Positions 36,276 through 45,439 of a stretch of DNA of 64,000 bases are shown in pieces. The first letter of the stretch is position 1. Every line of letters begins with the position of its first letter. The position numbers were made by a program, and so were the translations under genes. Under the pieces are notes generated by a model. It was not told the DNA's origin. It saw nothing but the letters and a program-made list of their open reading frames with translations, and did no database searches. The DNA is taken from positions 806,001-870,000 of the forward strand of contig NZ_CP108131.1 of the NCBI RefSeq assembly GCF_036203305.1. The letters run 5' to 3'. The DNA comes from Streptomyces sp. NBC_00190. GTDB taxonomy: Bacteria; Actinomycetota; Actinomycetes; Streptomycetales; Streptomycetaceae.

Positions 36276-37097
36276 CTACGGCCGCTGGCCGCGGGCGGGC
36301 TGACCGGCGATCAGCAGGGTGGTTCCGGCCGGCCGGAAGCCGAGACGGGCGTACAGGCGGGCCACCGACTCCAGTGCGTACGCGAGGAAGACGGTCCGCA
36401 CGCCGTGGTCCGCCGCGTGGGCGGTGAGCGCGGTGGTCACGGCAGCCCCGAGACCCTGGCGGCGCGCGGCGGGGTGGGTTCCGATGCCGCCGATCTCCGC
36501 GGCACCGCCGCACGGGTGGTAGTGCCCGGCCGCCAGCGGGGAGCCGTCCGGTGCGAACGCGACGACCAGCACCTTCGTACCGTCGCGCAGGGTCTGCCGG
36601 ACGGCCGGGACCTCTGCGGCGGGTACGGACGCGGGTCCCCCGAAGGCGAGGTTCGGCACGGCGAGTACGGCAGCGAGGGCGGGGTCGTCCGCTGCCACGG
36701 CCCGTACGGTCACCCCTGCGGGGAGCGGCGCCGCGGCCGGTGTCCGCTCCGGGTCGAGGACCATCAGCGGGCGCTCCTCCACGGCGATGCCCGCCCCCTC
36801 GACCGTCGCGCGCAGCCCCGGTCCGGCGGATTCGGCGGATTCGGCGAGCCACTCGAAGGCCTGCGGCACCCCCAGTTCCCGCTGCCGGGCCCGTACCCGT
36901 TCCAGATCGGCGACCGTCACCGCCCGCGCGCCGTCCGCCGAGACCGGCCGCGCGTGCGAGGGCCCCCCGTAGTACGGGGCGCCCACTTCCCGGCGTACGA
37001 ACAGCCGCAGCGTGCCGAACTCCTCGGCCTCGGCGAACAGCAGGGGCACATGGGCGTAGTAGTGCTCGATGCGGTCACGCAGTGTCAGCCGGGTCAT
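36276..37097 (-). CDS. GNAT-family N-acetyltransferase
   Basis: 273 residues. The C-terminal half is a GNAT domain: acetyl-CoA loop R-R-Q-G-L-G-A-A near residue 213, preceded by I-G-G-I-G-T-H-P-A-A and followed by V-A-R-L-Y-A-R-L-G-F. The N-terminal 125 residues form a separate, substrate-facing part. Start ATG 37097. Acceptor unknown. Divergent from the GH2 gene, with only 88 bp between the starts. Confidence 0.85.
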   Translation of the reverse strand: MTRLTLRDRIEHYYAHVPLLFAEAEEFGTLRLFVRREVGAPYYGGPSHARPVSADGARAVTVADLERVRARQRELGVPQAFEWLAESAESAGPGLRATVEGAGIAVEERPLMVLDPERTPAAAPLPAGVTVRAVAADDPALAAVLAVPNLAFGGPASVPAAEVPAVRQTLRDGTKVLVVAFAPDGSPLAAGHYHPCGGAAEIGGIGTHPAARRQGLGAAVTTALTAHAADHGVRTVFLAYALESVARLYARLGFRPAGTTLLIAGQPARGQRP

Positions 37098-37185
37098 GGG
37101 GTCATCCCATCACGACGCCAGGAGTGTCGCCGCCACGTGCGAGCCCTCCCGTGTCAGACTCGGCCCGTCCCCGTGGGAGGTCACC

Positions 37186-39993
37186 GTGTTCCACCGCCTC
37201 GCCCTCGTACACGGAAGAACCGCTGTCCTTGCCCTCGTCGGCCTGGTCCTGGCCCTCACCGCCGCAACCTCCCGCGCGGCTCCCGCTCCGCACGCGGCTC
37301 CCGGGCCACGGGCGACCACGGTCGCCTCCGCCCCGGGCAGCGCGACCGCCTTGTCCGGGTACGCGATCCAGTCGACGGCTAAGGTCACCGACCCGGTGGC
37401 CGCCGTGTCCAGCCCCGGCTATCCGGCGACCGGCTGGTATCCGGCCGGCGCCCGATCCACCGTCCTCGCGGCGCTGCTGGCCGCCGGCGTCCACCCCGAC
37501 CCCTTCTACTCCACCAACCAGAAGCTCATCCCGGCCGCGGACTTCACCGTGCCCTGGTGGTACCGGTCCGAGTTCGTCGTCACCGACACGACTCCTCGTA
37601 CGTACCTGGACTTCAGCGGGGTGATCTCCGCCGCCGACGTCTTCGTCAACGGCCACCGGATCGCCACCACGAGCACGGTCGCCGGCGCGTACACCAGGCA
37701 CGAACTCGACGTCACCGACCTGATCGAAACGGGCACCAACACGGTCGCCTTCCGGATCCAGCCCAACGATCCGCGCAAGCAGCTCACGATGGGCTGGCTC
37801 GACTGGCTGCAGCCGCCGCCCGACGAGAACATGGGCATCGTCCGTGACGTCGTGGTACGCCGGGGCGGGCCGGTCGCCCTGCGCGACGCGCACGTGGTGA
37901 CCTCCCTGGCCATGCCGTCGATGGCCTCGGCCGACATGACCGTCAAGGCGCGGGTGCGCAACGACTCGTCGGCCACCGTCACCACGACGGTCTCCGGCAC
38001 CGCGGGGCCGGCCGGTGTCAGCCGGAGTGTCACACTGGCCCCCCACGAGACCAGGACCGTGGTCTTCTCCCCCGCCGACCACCCGGCGCTGCGGCTGAGC
38101 GCGCCCCGCGTGTGGTGGCCCGCCGCGATGGGTGAGCAGCCGCTGTACCGTCTCGACCTGACCGCGACGGTGAACGGCACGCCCTCCGACACCGCTCACG
38201 AGTCCTTCGGCATCCGTGAGGTGCGGGCACCGCTGAACGCCGACGGTGCCCGCCAGTACCACATCAACGGCCGCCCGCTGCTGATCAAGGGCGGGGGCTG
38301 GTCCCCGGACGAGTTCCTGCGCTGGGACCGCACCTACGTCGAGGACCGCCTGAAGTACGCCCTTGACCTGGGCCTGAACACCCTGCGGCTGGAAGGGCAC
38401 ATCGAGCCCGACGAGTTCTTCGACCTCGCCGACCGGTACGGGATCCTGACGCTCCCCGGCTGGGAGTGCTGCGACAAATGGGAGGGAGAGGTCAACGAAT
38501 CTGGCTCCGGGGAGAGTTGGGACGTCAGCGACCACTCCGTCGCCGCGGCGTCGATGGCCGCCGAAGCGGCCCGCCTCCGACACCACCCCAGCGTGATCTC
38601 CTTCCTGATCGGCAGTGACGTCGCACCGAACGAGGAGATCGAGCAGGAGTACGTCGACGCGCTGGACGACGCCGACTGGACGGCCCCGGTGGTCCCCGCG
38701 GCCTCCGAGGCCTCCGCGCCGGTCACCGGACGTTCCGGGATGAGGATGACCGGCCCGTACGACTGGGTCCCGCCGGGCTATTGGTACGCCAAGCGGGAAG
38801 GCGGCGCCACCGGCTTCAACTCCGAGACCAGCGCGGGCCCGGACGTACCGACCCTCGACACGTTGCGCCGCATGATGACCCCGGCCGAGCTGGAGACGCT
38901 GTGGCAGAACCCGTCCGCCGCCCAGTACCACCGCTCTCCTTCGACCACCTTCGCGACGCTGCGGCTGTACGACGCCGCACTGGCGGGCCGTTACGGCCCC
39001 CCGGCCGGCCTGGAGGACTACGTACGCAAGGCGCAGCTCGCCCAGTACGAGAACGTGCGCGCGCAGTTCGAGGCCTACGGCCGCAATGCCAAAGACGCCT
39101 CCGAACCCTCGACCGGCGTCATCTACTGGATGTTCAACAGCGGCTGGACCTCCCTGCAGTGGCAGCTGCTGGACCGGTATCTCGACCAGGGCGGGGCCTA
39201 CTTCGGCGCGAAGAAGGCGAACGAGCCGCTGCACATCCAGTACGGGTACGACGACCGCTCGGTGTCCGTCGTCAACAACCGGACAGCAGCGGCTTCCGGG
39301 CTGACGGCCCGGGTGACGCTGTTCAACACCGACGGCACGCAGAAGTACGACCGGACGGCGAGCGGCCTGAGCGTCGCGGGCGGCGGCGCGAGCAGCACCG
39401 CGCTGACCGTCCCCGCGTCGGTCACGGGTCTGTCCACCACCTATCTGGCCCGGCTGCTGCTCACCGACGACGCGGGGCACGAGGTGAGCCGCAACGTGTA
39501 CTGGCTCTCCACGAAGGAGGACGTGCTCGACTACGCGCGCACCAACTGGTACTACACGCCGACCACTTCCTACGCCGATCTCACCGGCCTGGACTCGATG
39601 GGCCGGGCGAGCGTCACCGGGTCGGCCTCGACGACGGCGGACGGTTCGGGGATGTCCACGACCACGGCGACCGTGCGCCACGCGGGTACCGGGAATTCCC
39701 CGGCTCTGCTCACCGACGTCCACCTGGTGGGCGAGACGGGCGCGCCCGTACTGCCCGTCCGGTGGAGCGACAACCAGATCAGCCTGTGGCCGGGTGAATC
39801 GGCGACGCTGACGGCGACCTACCGGACCGGCGATCTGCACGGCTCCGCACCACGGTTGCGGATCTCCGGGTGGAACACGCCGACGGTGACGGTCCCGGCC
39901 GATGCTCCGGCCGCAGGAGGGCGGGCCGCGCAGAGGGCGGACGCCGGTCGCGCTGCGGCAGCGGCTGCGCCGCGACCTGCCCGCCCCTGGTGA
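37186..39993 (+). CDS. Secreted GH2 exo-beta-D-glucosaminidase (CsxA-like)
   Basis: 935 residues; GTG 37186 follows GGGAGG and opens a signal peptide. Domains in order: jelly-roll sugar-binding domain (60-230), Ig-like domain (240-340), TIM barrel (350-650), then Ig-like repeats. The barrel closely follows CsxA of Amycolatopsis as I recall it, with V-I-S-F-L-I-G-S-D, P-Y-D-W-V-P-P-G-Y-W-Y, F-N-S-E-T-S-A-G, and L-H-I-Q-Y-G-Y-D-D. Asp478 and Glu547 are the likely acid/base and nucleophile. Such enzymes remove GlcN from the non-reducing end of chitosan oligomers. An Ala/Arg/Pro tail replaces the carbohydrate-binding module of some relatives. Confidence 0.92.
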   Translation: MFHRLALVHGRTAVLALVGLVLALTAATSRAAPAPHAAPGPRATTVASAPGSATALSGYAIQSTAKVTDPVAAVSSPGYPATGWYPAGARSTVLAALLAAGVHPDPFYSTNQKLIPAADFTVPWWYRSEFVVTDTTPRTYLDFSGVISAADVFVNGHRIATTSTVAGAYTRHELDVTDLIETGTNTVAFRIQPNDPRKQLTMGWLDWLQPPPDENMGIVRDVVVRRGGPVALRDAHVVTSLAMPSMASADMTVKARVRNDSSATVTTTVSGTAGPAGVSRSVTLAPHETRTVVFSPADHPALRLSAPRVWWPAAMGEQPLYRLDLTATVNGTPSDTAHESFGIREVRAPLNADGARQYHINGRPLLIKGGGWSPDEFLRWDRTYVEDRLKYALDLGLNTLRLEGHIEPDEFFDLADRYGILTLPGWECCDKWEGEVNESGSGESWDVSDHSVAAASMAAEAARLRHHPSVISFLIGSDVAPNEEIEQEYVDALDDADWTAPVVPAASEASAPVTGRSGMRMTGPYDWVPPGYWYAKREGGATGFNSETSAGPDVPTLDTLRRMMTPAELETLWQNPSAAQYHRSPSTTFATLRLYDAALAGRYGPPAGLEDYVRKAQLAQYENVRAQFEAYGRNAKDASEPSTGVIYWMFNSGWTSLQWQLLDRYLDQGGAYFGAKKANEPLHIQYGYDDRSVSVVNNRTAAASGLTARVTLFNTDGTQKYDRTASGLSVAGGGASSTALTVPASVTGLSTTYLARLLLTDDAGHEVSRNVYWLSTKEDVLDYARTNWYYTPTTSYADLTGLDSMGRASVTGSASTTADGSGMSTTTATVRHAGTGNSPALLTDVHLVGETGAPVLPVRWSDNQISLWPGESATLTATYRTGDLHGSAPRLRISGWNTPTVTVPADAPAAGGRAAQRADAGRAAAAAAPRPARPW

Positions 39994-40003
39994 CGGGCAC
40001 TCC

Positions 40004-40975
40004 TCACACGCGGATCGCGATCTTGCCGCGCACGTGACCCTCCCTCAGACGTCGTACCGCGTCGGGGACTTCGGCGAGTGGGTAGGTGCGGTCGAGGACG
40101 GGGGTGAGCGAGCCGGACTCGATGAACTCCCTGAGGACGCGCAGGTCCTCGGGGCGCGGGACGGAGGCGAGTCCCCGCAGCCGCTGCCGGACGAAGGGCG
40201 ACAGCAGCACGGCCCGCAGCTGCCGGTCGATCCCGCCGATCCAGCGCCCGTCGGTCTCGCCGCCGACGATCACCAGGCTCCCGCGCCGGGTCAGGATCCG
40301 GCGGAGCCGGCCCAGGGGACGGTTGCCCGCGATGTCGAGGACGACGTCGTACCGGTGGCCGCCGTCGGCCGGGTCCTCGCGGGCGTAGTCGAGGACCTCG
40401 TCCGCGCCGAGGGAGCGGACCAGGTCCGCCTTGGAGCCGCTGCAGACCCCGGTGACGTGGGCGGCCCCGAGCGCCTTGGCCAGTTGCACGGCGTACGTGC
40501 CCACGCCACCCGAGGCTCCGATCACCAGGACCCGGTGTCCGGGCTCCAGCCGGCCGGCGCGCAGGGCCTGGAGGGCGGTGCTCGCGGAGATCGTGACCAC
40601 GGCAGCCTGTTCGGGCGTGAGCCGGGCGGGCCGGGCAGCCAGCTCGTCCTGACTGGCGCAGGCGAACTCCGCGAAGGAGCCGGTGCAGGTTCCGTACACC
40701 TCGTCGCCCGGCCGGAAGCGGGTGACGTCCGGGCCGACGGCCTCCACTCGGCCCGCGACGTCCATGCCGCGGACACGCTGTTTCGGCGCCCGCAGGCCGA
40801 AGCCCGCGGCGCGGATCGCATAGGGCAGCCCCGCCATCAGGTGCCAGACCCCCTGGTCGACGCCGGCCGCGTGCACGCGCAGCAGTACCTCGTCCCGGCC
40901 GGGCACGGGTTGGTCGATCTCGTCGAGGCGCAGGACGTCGGGCGATCCGTAGACGTCTTGGACGATGGCTCTCAT
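40004..40975 (-). CDS. NAD(P)-dependent MDR oxidoreductase (quinone oxidoreductase-like)
   Basis: 323 residues. The GroES-like start M-R-A-I-V-Q-D-V-Y-G-S-P leads to H-A-A-G-V-D-Q-G-V-W-H, then the Rossmann motif G-A-S-G-G-V-G-T-Y-A near 150, and the family end G-H-V-R-G-K-I-A-I. The structural-zinc Cys cluster is absent, so it belongs to the zinc-free quinone/enoyl reductase-like group. ATG 40975 overlaps the XRE gene's stop as ATGA, so it is the third gene of that operon. It converges with the GH2 gene at 10 bp. Confidence 0.87.
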   Translation of the reverse strand: MRAIVQDVYGSPDVLRLDEIDQPVPGRDEVLLRVHAAGVDQGVWHLMAGLPYAIRAAGFGLRAPKQRVRGMDVAGRVEAVGPDVTRFRPGDEVYGTCTGSFAEFACASQDELAARPARLTPEQAAVVTISASTALQALRAGRLEPGHRVLVIGASGGVGTYAVQLAKALGAAHVTGVCSGSKADLVRSLGADEVLDYAREDPADGGHRYDVVLDIAGNRPLGRLRRILTRRGSLVIVGGETDGRWIGGIDRQLRAVLLSPFVRQRLRGLASVPRPEDLRVLREFIESGSLTPVLDRTYPLAEVPDAVRRLREGHVRGKIAIRV

Positions 40976-41268
40976 GTGACCTCTCCCTCGGTGCCGGTGC
41001 CGGTGCCGTTGCCGTTGCCGTTGCTGGTGTCGTCCGAGTCCGAGCCGCCGGTCCGGGCTGCCGCGTACTGGAAGACGCTGTCGAGCGGGACGCCGAACAC
41101 CTGGGCGATCTGGAAGGCCATCTCCAGCGACGGCGAGTACCGGCCCTGCTCGATGGCGATGACCGTCTGGCGGCTCACGCCGATGCGGCGGGCGAGTTCG
41201 GCCTGGGTCATCTCGCCGTGGGCGAAGCGCTGGGCCCGGATGGTGTTGGTGACCCTCGTCGCCTTCAC
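40972..41268 (-). CDS. XRE-family helix-turn-helix regulator with Gly-Asn/Gly-Thr tail
   Basis: 98 residues. The helix-turn-helix is M-T-Q-A-E-L-A-R-R-I-G-V-S-R-Q-T-V at about 20-36, then I-E-Q-G-R-Y-S-P-S-L-E. The C-terminal tail is a low-complexity G-N-G-N-G-T-G-T-G-T encoded by a hexanucleotide repeat. GTG 41268 overlaps the upstream TGA as GTGA. Small XRE proteins of this type usually sit next to a membrane partner, as here. Palindromes upstream of the operon are candidate self-operators. Confidence 0.85.
   Translation of the reverse strand: MKATRVTNTIRAQRFAHGEMTQAELARRIGVSRQTVIAIEQGRYSPSLEMAFQIAQVFGVPLDSVFQYAAARTGGSDSDDTSNGNGNGTGTGTEGEVT
40990..41025. repeat. Six tandem hexanucleotides inside the XRE gene
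   Basis: Three GGTGCC units, two GTTGCC and one GTTGCT run head to tail on the plus strand. They encode the Gly-Asn/Gly-Thr tail of the XRE regulator on the minus strand. Unit gain or loss would keep the frame. Confidence 0.85.
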
Positions 41269-41696
41269 CACGGGTGGAAACCGAACCGGTAGGAAATGAT
41301 CTTGACTGTCGAGCCGAGCACCGACGACAGCACGAAGGCGAGGTAGATCGCATTGGCGATCCAGAACGGTGCGGCCTCGGCCATCGCCAGGATCAGGCCG
41401 GCGACCCCGCCGATCACGACGAACGACTGCCCCACGTACTCACCGAAGCGGTGGATCTCCCGGTCGCGCTGGTCCTTGAGGTTCGCCTCCTCCCGCGGCG
41501 AGAACGCGGCTATCGCGATGTGGGCGGCGACCGACACGGCGACCGACAGCCCGATCGACCACAACAGGGCTCCCACGTAAGGCGCTTCGGTCAGCGCCAC
41601 TCCCGCAGGGCGCCCCAGCACCACCCACAGGTACACCGCGTACGACCCGAGCGCGCACATCAGCATGCTCCAGGCACGTTTCTCCTCGACTGCCAC
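41265..41696 (-). CDS. Four-helix membrane protein paired with XRE regulator
   Basis: 143 residues. GTG 41696 is chosen because GGGGAG lies 5 bases upstream; an in-frame ATG six codons earlier lacks such a site. Four membrane helices are clear: M-L-M-C-A-L-G-S-Y-A-V-Y, G-L-S-V-A-V-S-V-A-A-H, G-Q-S-F-V-V-I-G-G-V-A-G, and I-A-N-A-I-Y-L-A-F-V-L. A charged loop K-D-Q-R-D-R-E-I lies between helices 2 and 3. Comparable membrane-protein/XRE pairs are common in actinomycetes; the role is unknown. Confidence 0.72.
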   Translation of the reverse strand: MAVEEKRAWSMLMCALGSYAVYLWVVLGRPAGVALTEAPYVGALLWSIGLSVAVSVAAHIAIAAFSPREEANLKDQRDREIHRFGEYVGQSFVVIGGVAGLILAMAEAAPFWIANAIYLAFVLSSVLGSTVKIISYRFGFHPW

Positions 41697-41708
41697 TCCC
41701 GCTCCCCA

Positions 41709-41771
41709 TGTCAAGAAAACCAGACACTCGGAGTGTCAAGCAGCCGCGACACCGTGTCAAGTATTCTTGAC
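41709..41771. promoter_or_regulatory. Promoter region with two palindromes and three TTGACA boxes
   Basis: On the minus strand TTGACA-type boxes occur three times (plus-strand TGTCAA at 41709, 41734 and 41755). GACACTC-G-GAGTGTC (41723-41737) is a perfect palindrome overlapping the middle box. GTCAAG-TATT-CTTGAC (41756-41771) is a second one. The arrangement fits repressor sites over the promoter of the membrane-XRE-oxidoreductase operon. Confidence 0.65.
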
Positions 41772-41811
41772 TTGTCACGTCAGGCGACGTGCTCGTGTCA
41801 GACGAAGTACT

Positions 41812-42831
41812 TCAGCGCACGGCGACCGGTGAGGAGCCACCCGGCATCACGAGGCGGGGCGCGCCCCTGCCGTCCGCCGGGACCGCCCAGATGTCGCTCG
41901 CCCGTCCGTCGCGTCCCTCGCGTCCGTCCTGTCCCTCGCCTCCTGGCAGGGCGTAGGCGACGGTCGCGTCATCGAGCCAGGCGGCCTGGTCGTCGACGCT
42001 GTGCGGCTCGGACAGCGGGTGCTCGCGCATCGTCGCCAGGTCGAGGACGTACAACCGCCAGGGCGCCGCAGGGTCGTCCGAGACCTTCTTCTTGAACGCG
42101 ATCCGGGTGTTGTCGGGCGACAGCGACGGACATTCGGCGTTCTCCCGCAACGCCGTCGCCGTCCAGTTGCGCAGGTCGCCCTCGACGAGGTGGGTGCGGC
42201 CCTTGGTCGAGACGGTGGCGTAGAAGCGGTTGTCGTCCTGGGCGAAGGTCACACCCCAGTAGTTGACGTCTGGGGCGTGGTAGCGGGCGCCGTCCAGGGT
42301 CAGCGGGATCTCCTCCATGGACTTGATCAGATAGCCGGTGTCCAGGTCCAGGATCGACGTCCGCGTGGAGAAGGCGGAGGTGGCGTAGGAGTCGCCGGTC
42401 GCGAACGTCGTCCACGACAGCCGCCGCCCGGAGGCGGAGACACGGGCCCGGTTGGGGATGCCCGGGACGGTCATGCGCCGGACTTCGCGCAGCTGCCGGT
42501 CGAGCACGAGGGCCTGGGTGCGCGCCGGGATGCCGGGCAGGCTGCGCAGGCAGAGGGCGCGGTCCCCCGCCGCGTAGAACCGGTCGCAGGCGGGGCCGCC
42601 CGTCACGCGGGAGCCTTCGGGGCCGCCGGGGCCCCGGGCGACCAGCCCGGTGGCCGAGTCCCGGAAGTACAACCCGGGCCCGTCGAGGCGGAACGAACCG
42701 TCCGCATCCGCCCGCTGGGACGGCCGGTCGCGATGCCTGGCATGCAGTACGTAGCCCAGGGAGCCCCCGGCGAGAACGAGTACGGCGGCCACGACGAGAG
42801 CGAGGCGGAGCTGCTGCGGGCGGGGCTTCAC
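41812..42831 (-). CDS. Membrane-anchored beta-propeller (TolB/WD40-like) protein
   Basis: 339 residues. GTG 42831 has GGAGGT 4 bases upstream and overlaps the MFS gene's stop as GTGA. One N-terminal membrane helix (L-A-L-V-V-A-A-V-L-V-L-A-G-G-S-L-G-Y) is followed by repeated propeller blades ending in patterns such as P-S-L-S-P-D-N-T-R-I-A-F and A-W-L-D-D-A-T-V-A-Y. It would sit outside the membrane as a binding scaffold. It is the last gene of the phosphoesterase-MFS operon. Confidence 0.75.
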   Translation of the reverse strand: MKPRPQQLRLALVVAAVLVLAGGSLGYVLHARHRDRPSQRADADGSFRLDGPGLYFRDSATGLVARGPGGPEGSRVTGGPACDRFYAAGDRALCLRSLPGIPARTQALVLDRQLREVRRMTVPGIPNRARVSASGRRLSWTTFATGDSYATSAFSTRTSILDLDTGYLIKSMEEIPLTLDGARYHAPDVNYWGVTFAQDDNRFYATVSTKGRTHLVEGDLRNWTATALRENAECPSLSPDNTRIAFKKKVSDDPAAPWRLYVLDLATMREHPLSEPHSVDDQAAWLDDATVAYALPGGEGQDGREGRDGRASDIWAVPADGRGAPRLVMPGGSSPVAVR

Positions 42832-44090
42832 GGTACCTCCGGGACGGGGCGGGCGGGGGCCGGGGCGGGCAGGATGCGCCAGGCGGCCGTGAGCGCCCCG
42901 GCCAGCGCGAGCGCCGCGGTCCACAGGGCGGGCCCCTGACCCCAAACGGTCCAGGCGGCCCCGAACCCGGCCGCGCCGAGCAGCCGGGCCAGCGCCTGGC
43001 CGGTCTGCAGCACCGCGAGACCGCCCGCCCGGCCGTGCGCGGGCAGCATGGGCCCGGCGAGTGCCATCAGGACGCCGTCCGTGAAGGCGTAGAAGATGCC
43101 GAGGAGTACGAGTACGGCCGCGACGGCCGGCCAGGCGAGGGGGGTGAGCAGCACCGCGTAGGCGCCGAGCAGGGCGGCGTGCCCGAGCAGGAAGGGCAGC
43201 CGACGCCCGGTCCGGTCGGCGAGCCTGCCCGCCGGGACGGCGAGCAGCAGATATCCGGCCGCGGCGCCGAGCGGCAGCAGCGGGAACAGGGCGGGCGGGA
43301 GGTCGAGTCCACGCTGGAGCAACAGGTAGAGGAAGGCGTCGCCGATGGTGGCGGCGCCGAGCAGGGACGCGGCGTACAGGACGCGGCGGAAGGCGGGGTC
43401 CCTCAGCGCCGTTCGCCGAAGCGGAGTCGGCGCGGGGACGGCCGGCCGGGACGCGGCGGCGGCGGCGGCGGCGGACGGGACGTACAGGACGAGCAGGAGT
43501 ACGCCGAGCAGTCCGGTGCAGAAGCTGACGGCGAACACCGCGTCGTAGGCGTCGGCGGTGGCCCACAGCACGGAGAAGGCGGCGAGCGGGCCGAGGAGCG
43601 CGCCCGTGGTGTCCATGGCGCGGTGCACGCCGAATGCCCGGCCGAGCGTCTCCGGCGGGCCGCTGAGCGAGATCAGGGCGTCGCGCGGGGCGGTGCGGAT
43701 GCCCTTGCCGAGCCGGTCCGCCGCGAGTGAGGCGGCGATCCCCGCGGTGGCTCCACCGACGAGGAGCAGCCCGAGCCGGGAGAACGCCGAGAGCAGGTAG
43801 CCGGCCCCGGCGACCCGCTTGTGCCGGTCTCCGCGGTCGGCGAGTCGGCCGCCGAGGAGGCGGACGAGTGCGGTCGCGCCGTTGAACATGCCGTCCAGGA
43901 ATCCGAATTGGAGCGGCGAGAGGCCGAGGCCCAGGACGAGGTAGAGCGGCAGCACCGCCGTGACCATCTCGGAGGAGACGTCGGTGACGAGGCTGACCGC
44001 GCCGAGCGCGAGGACGGTGGCGGGGACGCGCCGCCGGGCCCCTGGGGTGCGGGGCGGCGCGTCCGGGCGGCCGGTGCTGGCCAGGTACAT
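42828..44090 (-). CDS. MFS transporter
   Basis: 420 residues, twelve helices in two bundles. The loop-2/3 motif G-G-R-L-A-D-R-G-D-R-H-K-R near 70 and its repeat A-G-R-L-A-D-R-T-G-R-R in the second bundle mark the major facilitator fold. D-R-L-G-K-G-I-R-T-A-P-R-D-A resembles the YnfM/multidrug-type group. ATG 44090 overlaps the phosphoesterase TGA by one base, so translation is probably coupled. Substrate unknown. Confidence 0.87.
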   Translation of the reverse strand: MYLASTGRPDAPPRTPGARRRVPATVLALGAVSLVTDVSSEMVTAVLPLYLVLGLGLSPLQFGFLDGMFNGATALVRLLGGRLADRGDRHKRVAGAGYLLSAFSRLGLLLVGGATAGIAASLAADRLGKGIRTAPRDALISLSGPPETLGRAFGVHRAMDTTGALLGPLAAFSVLWATADAYDAVFAVSFCTGLLGVLLLVLYVPSAAAAAAASRPAVPAPTPLRRTALRDPAFRRVLYAASLLGAATIGDAFLYLLLQRGLDLPPALFPLLPLGAAAGYLLLAVPAGRLADRTGRRLPFLLGHAALLGAYAVLLTPLAWPAVAAVLVLLGIFYAFTDGVLMALAGPMLPAHGRAGGLAVLQTGQALARLLGAAGFGAAWTVWGQGPALWTAALALAGALTAAWRILPAPAPARPVPEVP

Positions 44091-45439
44091 CAGTGGCAGC
44101 TGTACTTCGGGCTCGTGTCCTTGACCTGTCCGTCGCTGCCGACGTAGGTCCAGCCGTAACCGGAGTCGGTGAACTGCAGCTTCAGTACGCCGTATTGGCC
44201 GCTGATCCGCTTCTGGCTGTTGGGCTGGACGTCCTCGATCGGGTAGGGCTCGGCGCCGCCCATGCCGCCGACGACCTCCACGATCCCGCCCGCGGTCGCC
44301 TTGCCGTCGGGGTCCTGCGGGGCGAACCGCTCGTAGTGGTGGTCGTGCCCGTTCAGGACCAGGTCGGCCTTCGCGCCGTACAGGATCTTCCACACCGGCT
44401 TCGAGACCGGGTCGTTGCCGTGGCCGCCTGACGAATACAGCGGGTGGTGCCAGTAGGCGGCTATGCACTGCTTGCCGTTGGCGGCGAGGTCGGCCTTGAG
44501 CCAGTCGAGCTGGGCGGCCTGGTCGAAGGAGTTGGAGTCGAGGGCGATGAAGTGCCAGTTGCCCTCGTCGAAGCTGTAGTAGCTCTTGCCCTGCGGGTAG
44601 GCGATGCTCCCGAAGTAGCTCTTGTACCCGGCGAGGGAGCCGGCCGGGTCGTACGTCTCGTGGTTGCCCGGCACCGGGCGGGTCTTCGCCTTGAAGGCGC
44701 CCCAGGTCTTGTCGTAGTAGGCGCGGTAGTCCACGAGCCGGGCGTCGTCGTACTGGTTGTCACCCATCGTCAGATAGAACTTCGGATCGATCTGCTGGGC
44801 GAGCGCGGCGGTCTTCGGGTGGGCGCAGCCGCTGTCGGAGGCCGTGCACTGGGCGGCGATGTCCCCGGCGGCGACCACCGTGAAGGCCCCGGCGGGGGGC
44901 GGCCCGCCGTCTACGGTGCCGTACACCTCGGCCTCGAAGAGCGAGTAGCCGTACGCCGTGCCGCGCGCGGTGCCGTAGACGCGCAGGTACCTGCCCTTGC
45001 CGGAGAGCCCGGTCCAGTCGTCGGTGCCGCCGTTGCCGGCGCTCTCCTGGGCTATCGGGGTCCACGCCGCCCCGTCCGCCGACACCTCGACGCGGTACGC
45101 CTTGGCGTAGGCGGCCTCCCAGCTCAGCCTGACCCTGGAGATGGTGGCGGCGGCGCCGAGGTCGACCCGGATCCACTGCGGGTCCTTGCCCTCGGCGCTG
45201 GCCCAGCGGGTCGCGGCGGCGCCGTCGAAGGCGTTCTTGGCGCCGAGCGAGGAACTCTCGGCGGAGGAGGCGGTGGCGGGTTTTCCGCGTGAGATGAGCG
45301 GGTCGGCGGCGGCTCCGGCCCGGCCGGGCCAGGCGAGCAGGAGCCCGCCGACGAGCGCGAGCGCGGCGCCGAGGACGAGGAGGAGGGTGCGAAGACGGCT
45401 GCGGAACATGGGGGGTCGGGCTAAGGCATTCGGATGCAT
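44090..45439 (-). CDS. Secreted metallophosphoesterase with discoidin (F5/8 type C) domain
   Basis: 449 residues; ATG 45439 with GGAG 7 bases upstream. Signal peptide (core L-L-L-V-L-G-A-A-L-A-L-V), then an F5/8-type C domain at about 50-175 (N-A-F-D-G-A-A-A-T-R-W-A-S). A calcineurin-like phosphoesterase follows with all five blocks: A-A-G-D-I, M-G-D-N-Q-Y-D-D, P-G-N-H-E, Y-W-H-H-P and G-H-D-H-H-Y-E-R. The predicted role is extracellular release of phosphate from a surface or polymer substrate. A TAGGAA/TTCCTA palindrome lies about 175 bp upstream. Confidence 0.9.
   Translation of the reverse strand: MHPNALARPPMFRSRLRTLLLVLGAALALVGGLLLAWPGRAGAAADPLISRGKPATASSAESSSLGAKNAFDGAAATRWASAEGKDPQWIRVDLGAAATISRVRLSWEAAYAKAYRVEVSADGAAWTPIAQESAGNGGTDDWTGLSGKGRYLRVYGTARGTAYGYSLFEAEVYGTVDGGPPPAGAFTVVAAGDIAAQCTASDSGCAHPKTAALAQQIDPKFYLTMGDNQYDDARLVDYRAYYDKTWGAFKAKTRPVPGNHETYDPAGSLAGYKSYFGSIAYPQGKSYYSFDEGNWHFIALDSNSFDQAAQLDWLKADLAANGKQCIAAYWHHPLYSSGGHGNDPVSKPVWKILYGAKADLVLNGHDHHYERFAPQDPDGKATAGGIVEVVGGMGGAEPYPIEDVQPNSQKRISGQYGVLKLQFTDSGYGWTYVGSDGQVKDTSPKYSCH

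Noticed and set aside
41812..43566. Extension of the beta-propeller frame far upstream through the MFS gene
   Set aside because: GTG 42831 has a GGAGGT site and a GTGA overlap, and the protein begins there with a membrane anchor; the extension is low-complexity shadow.
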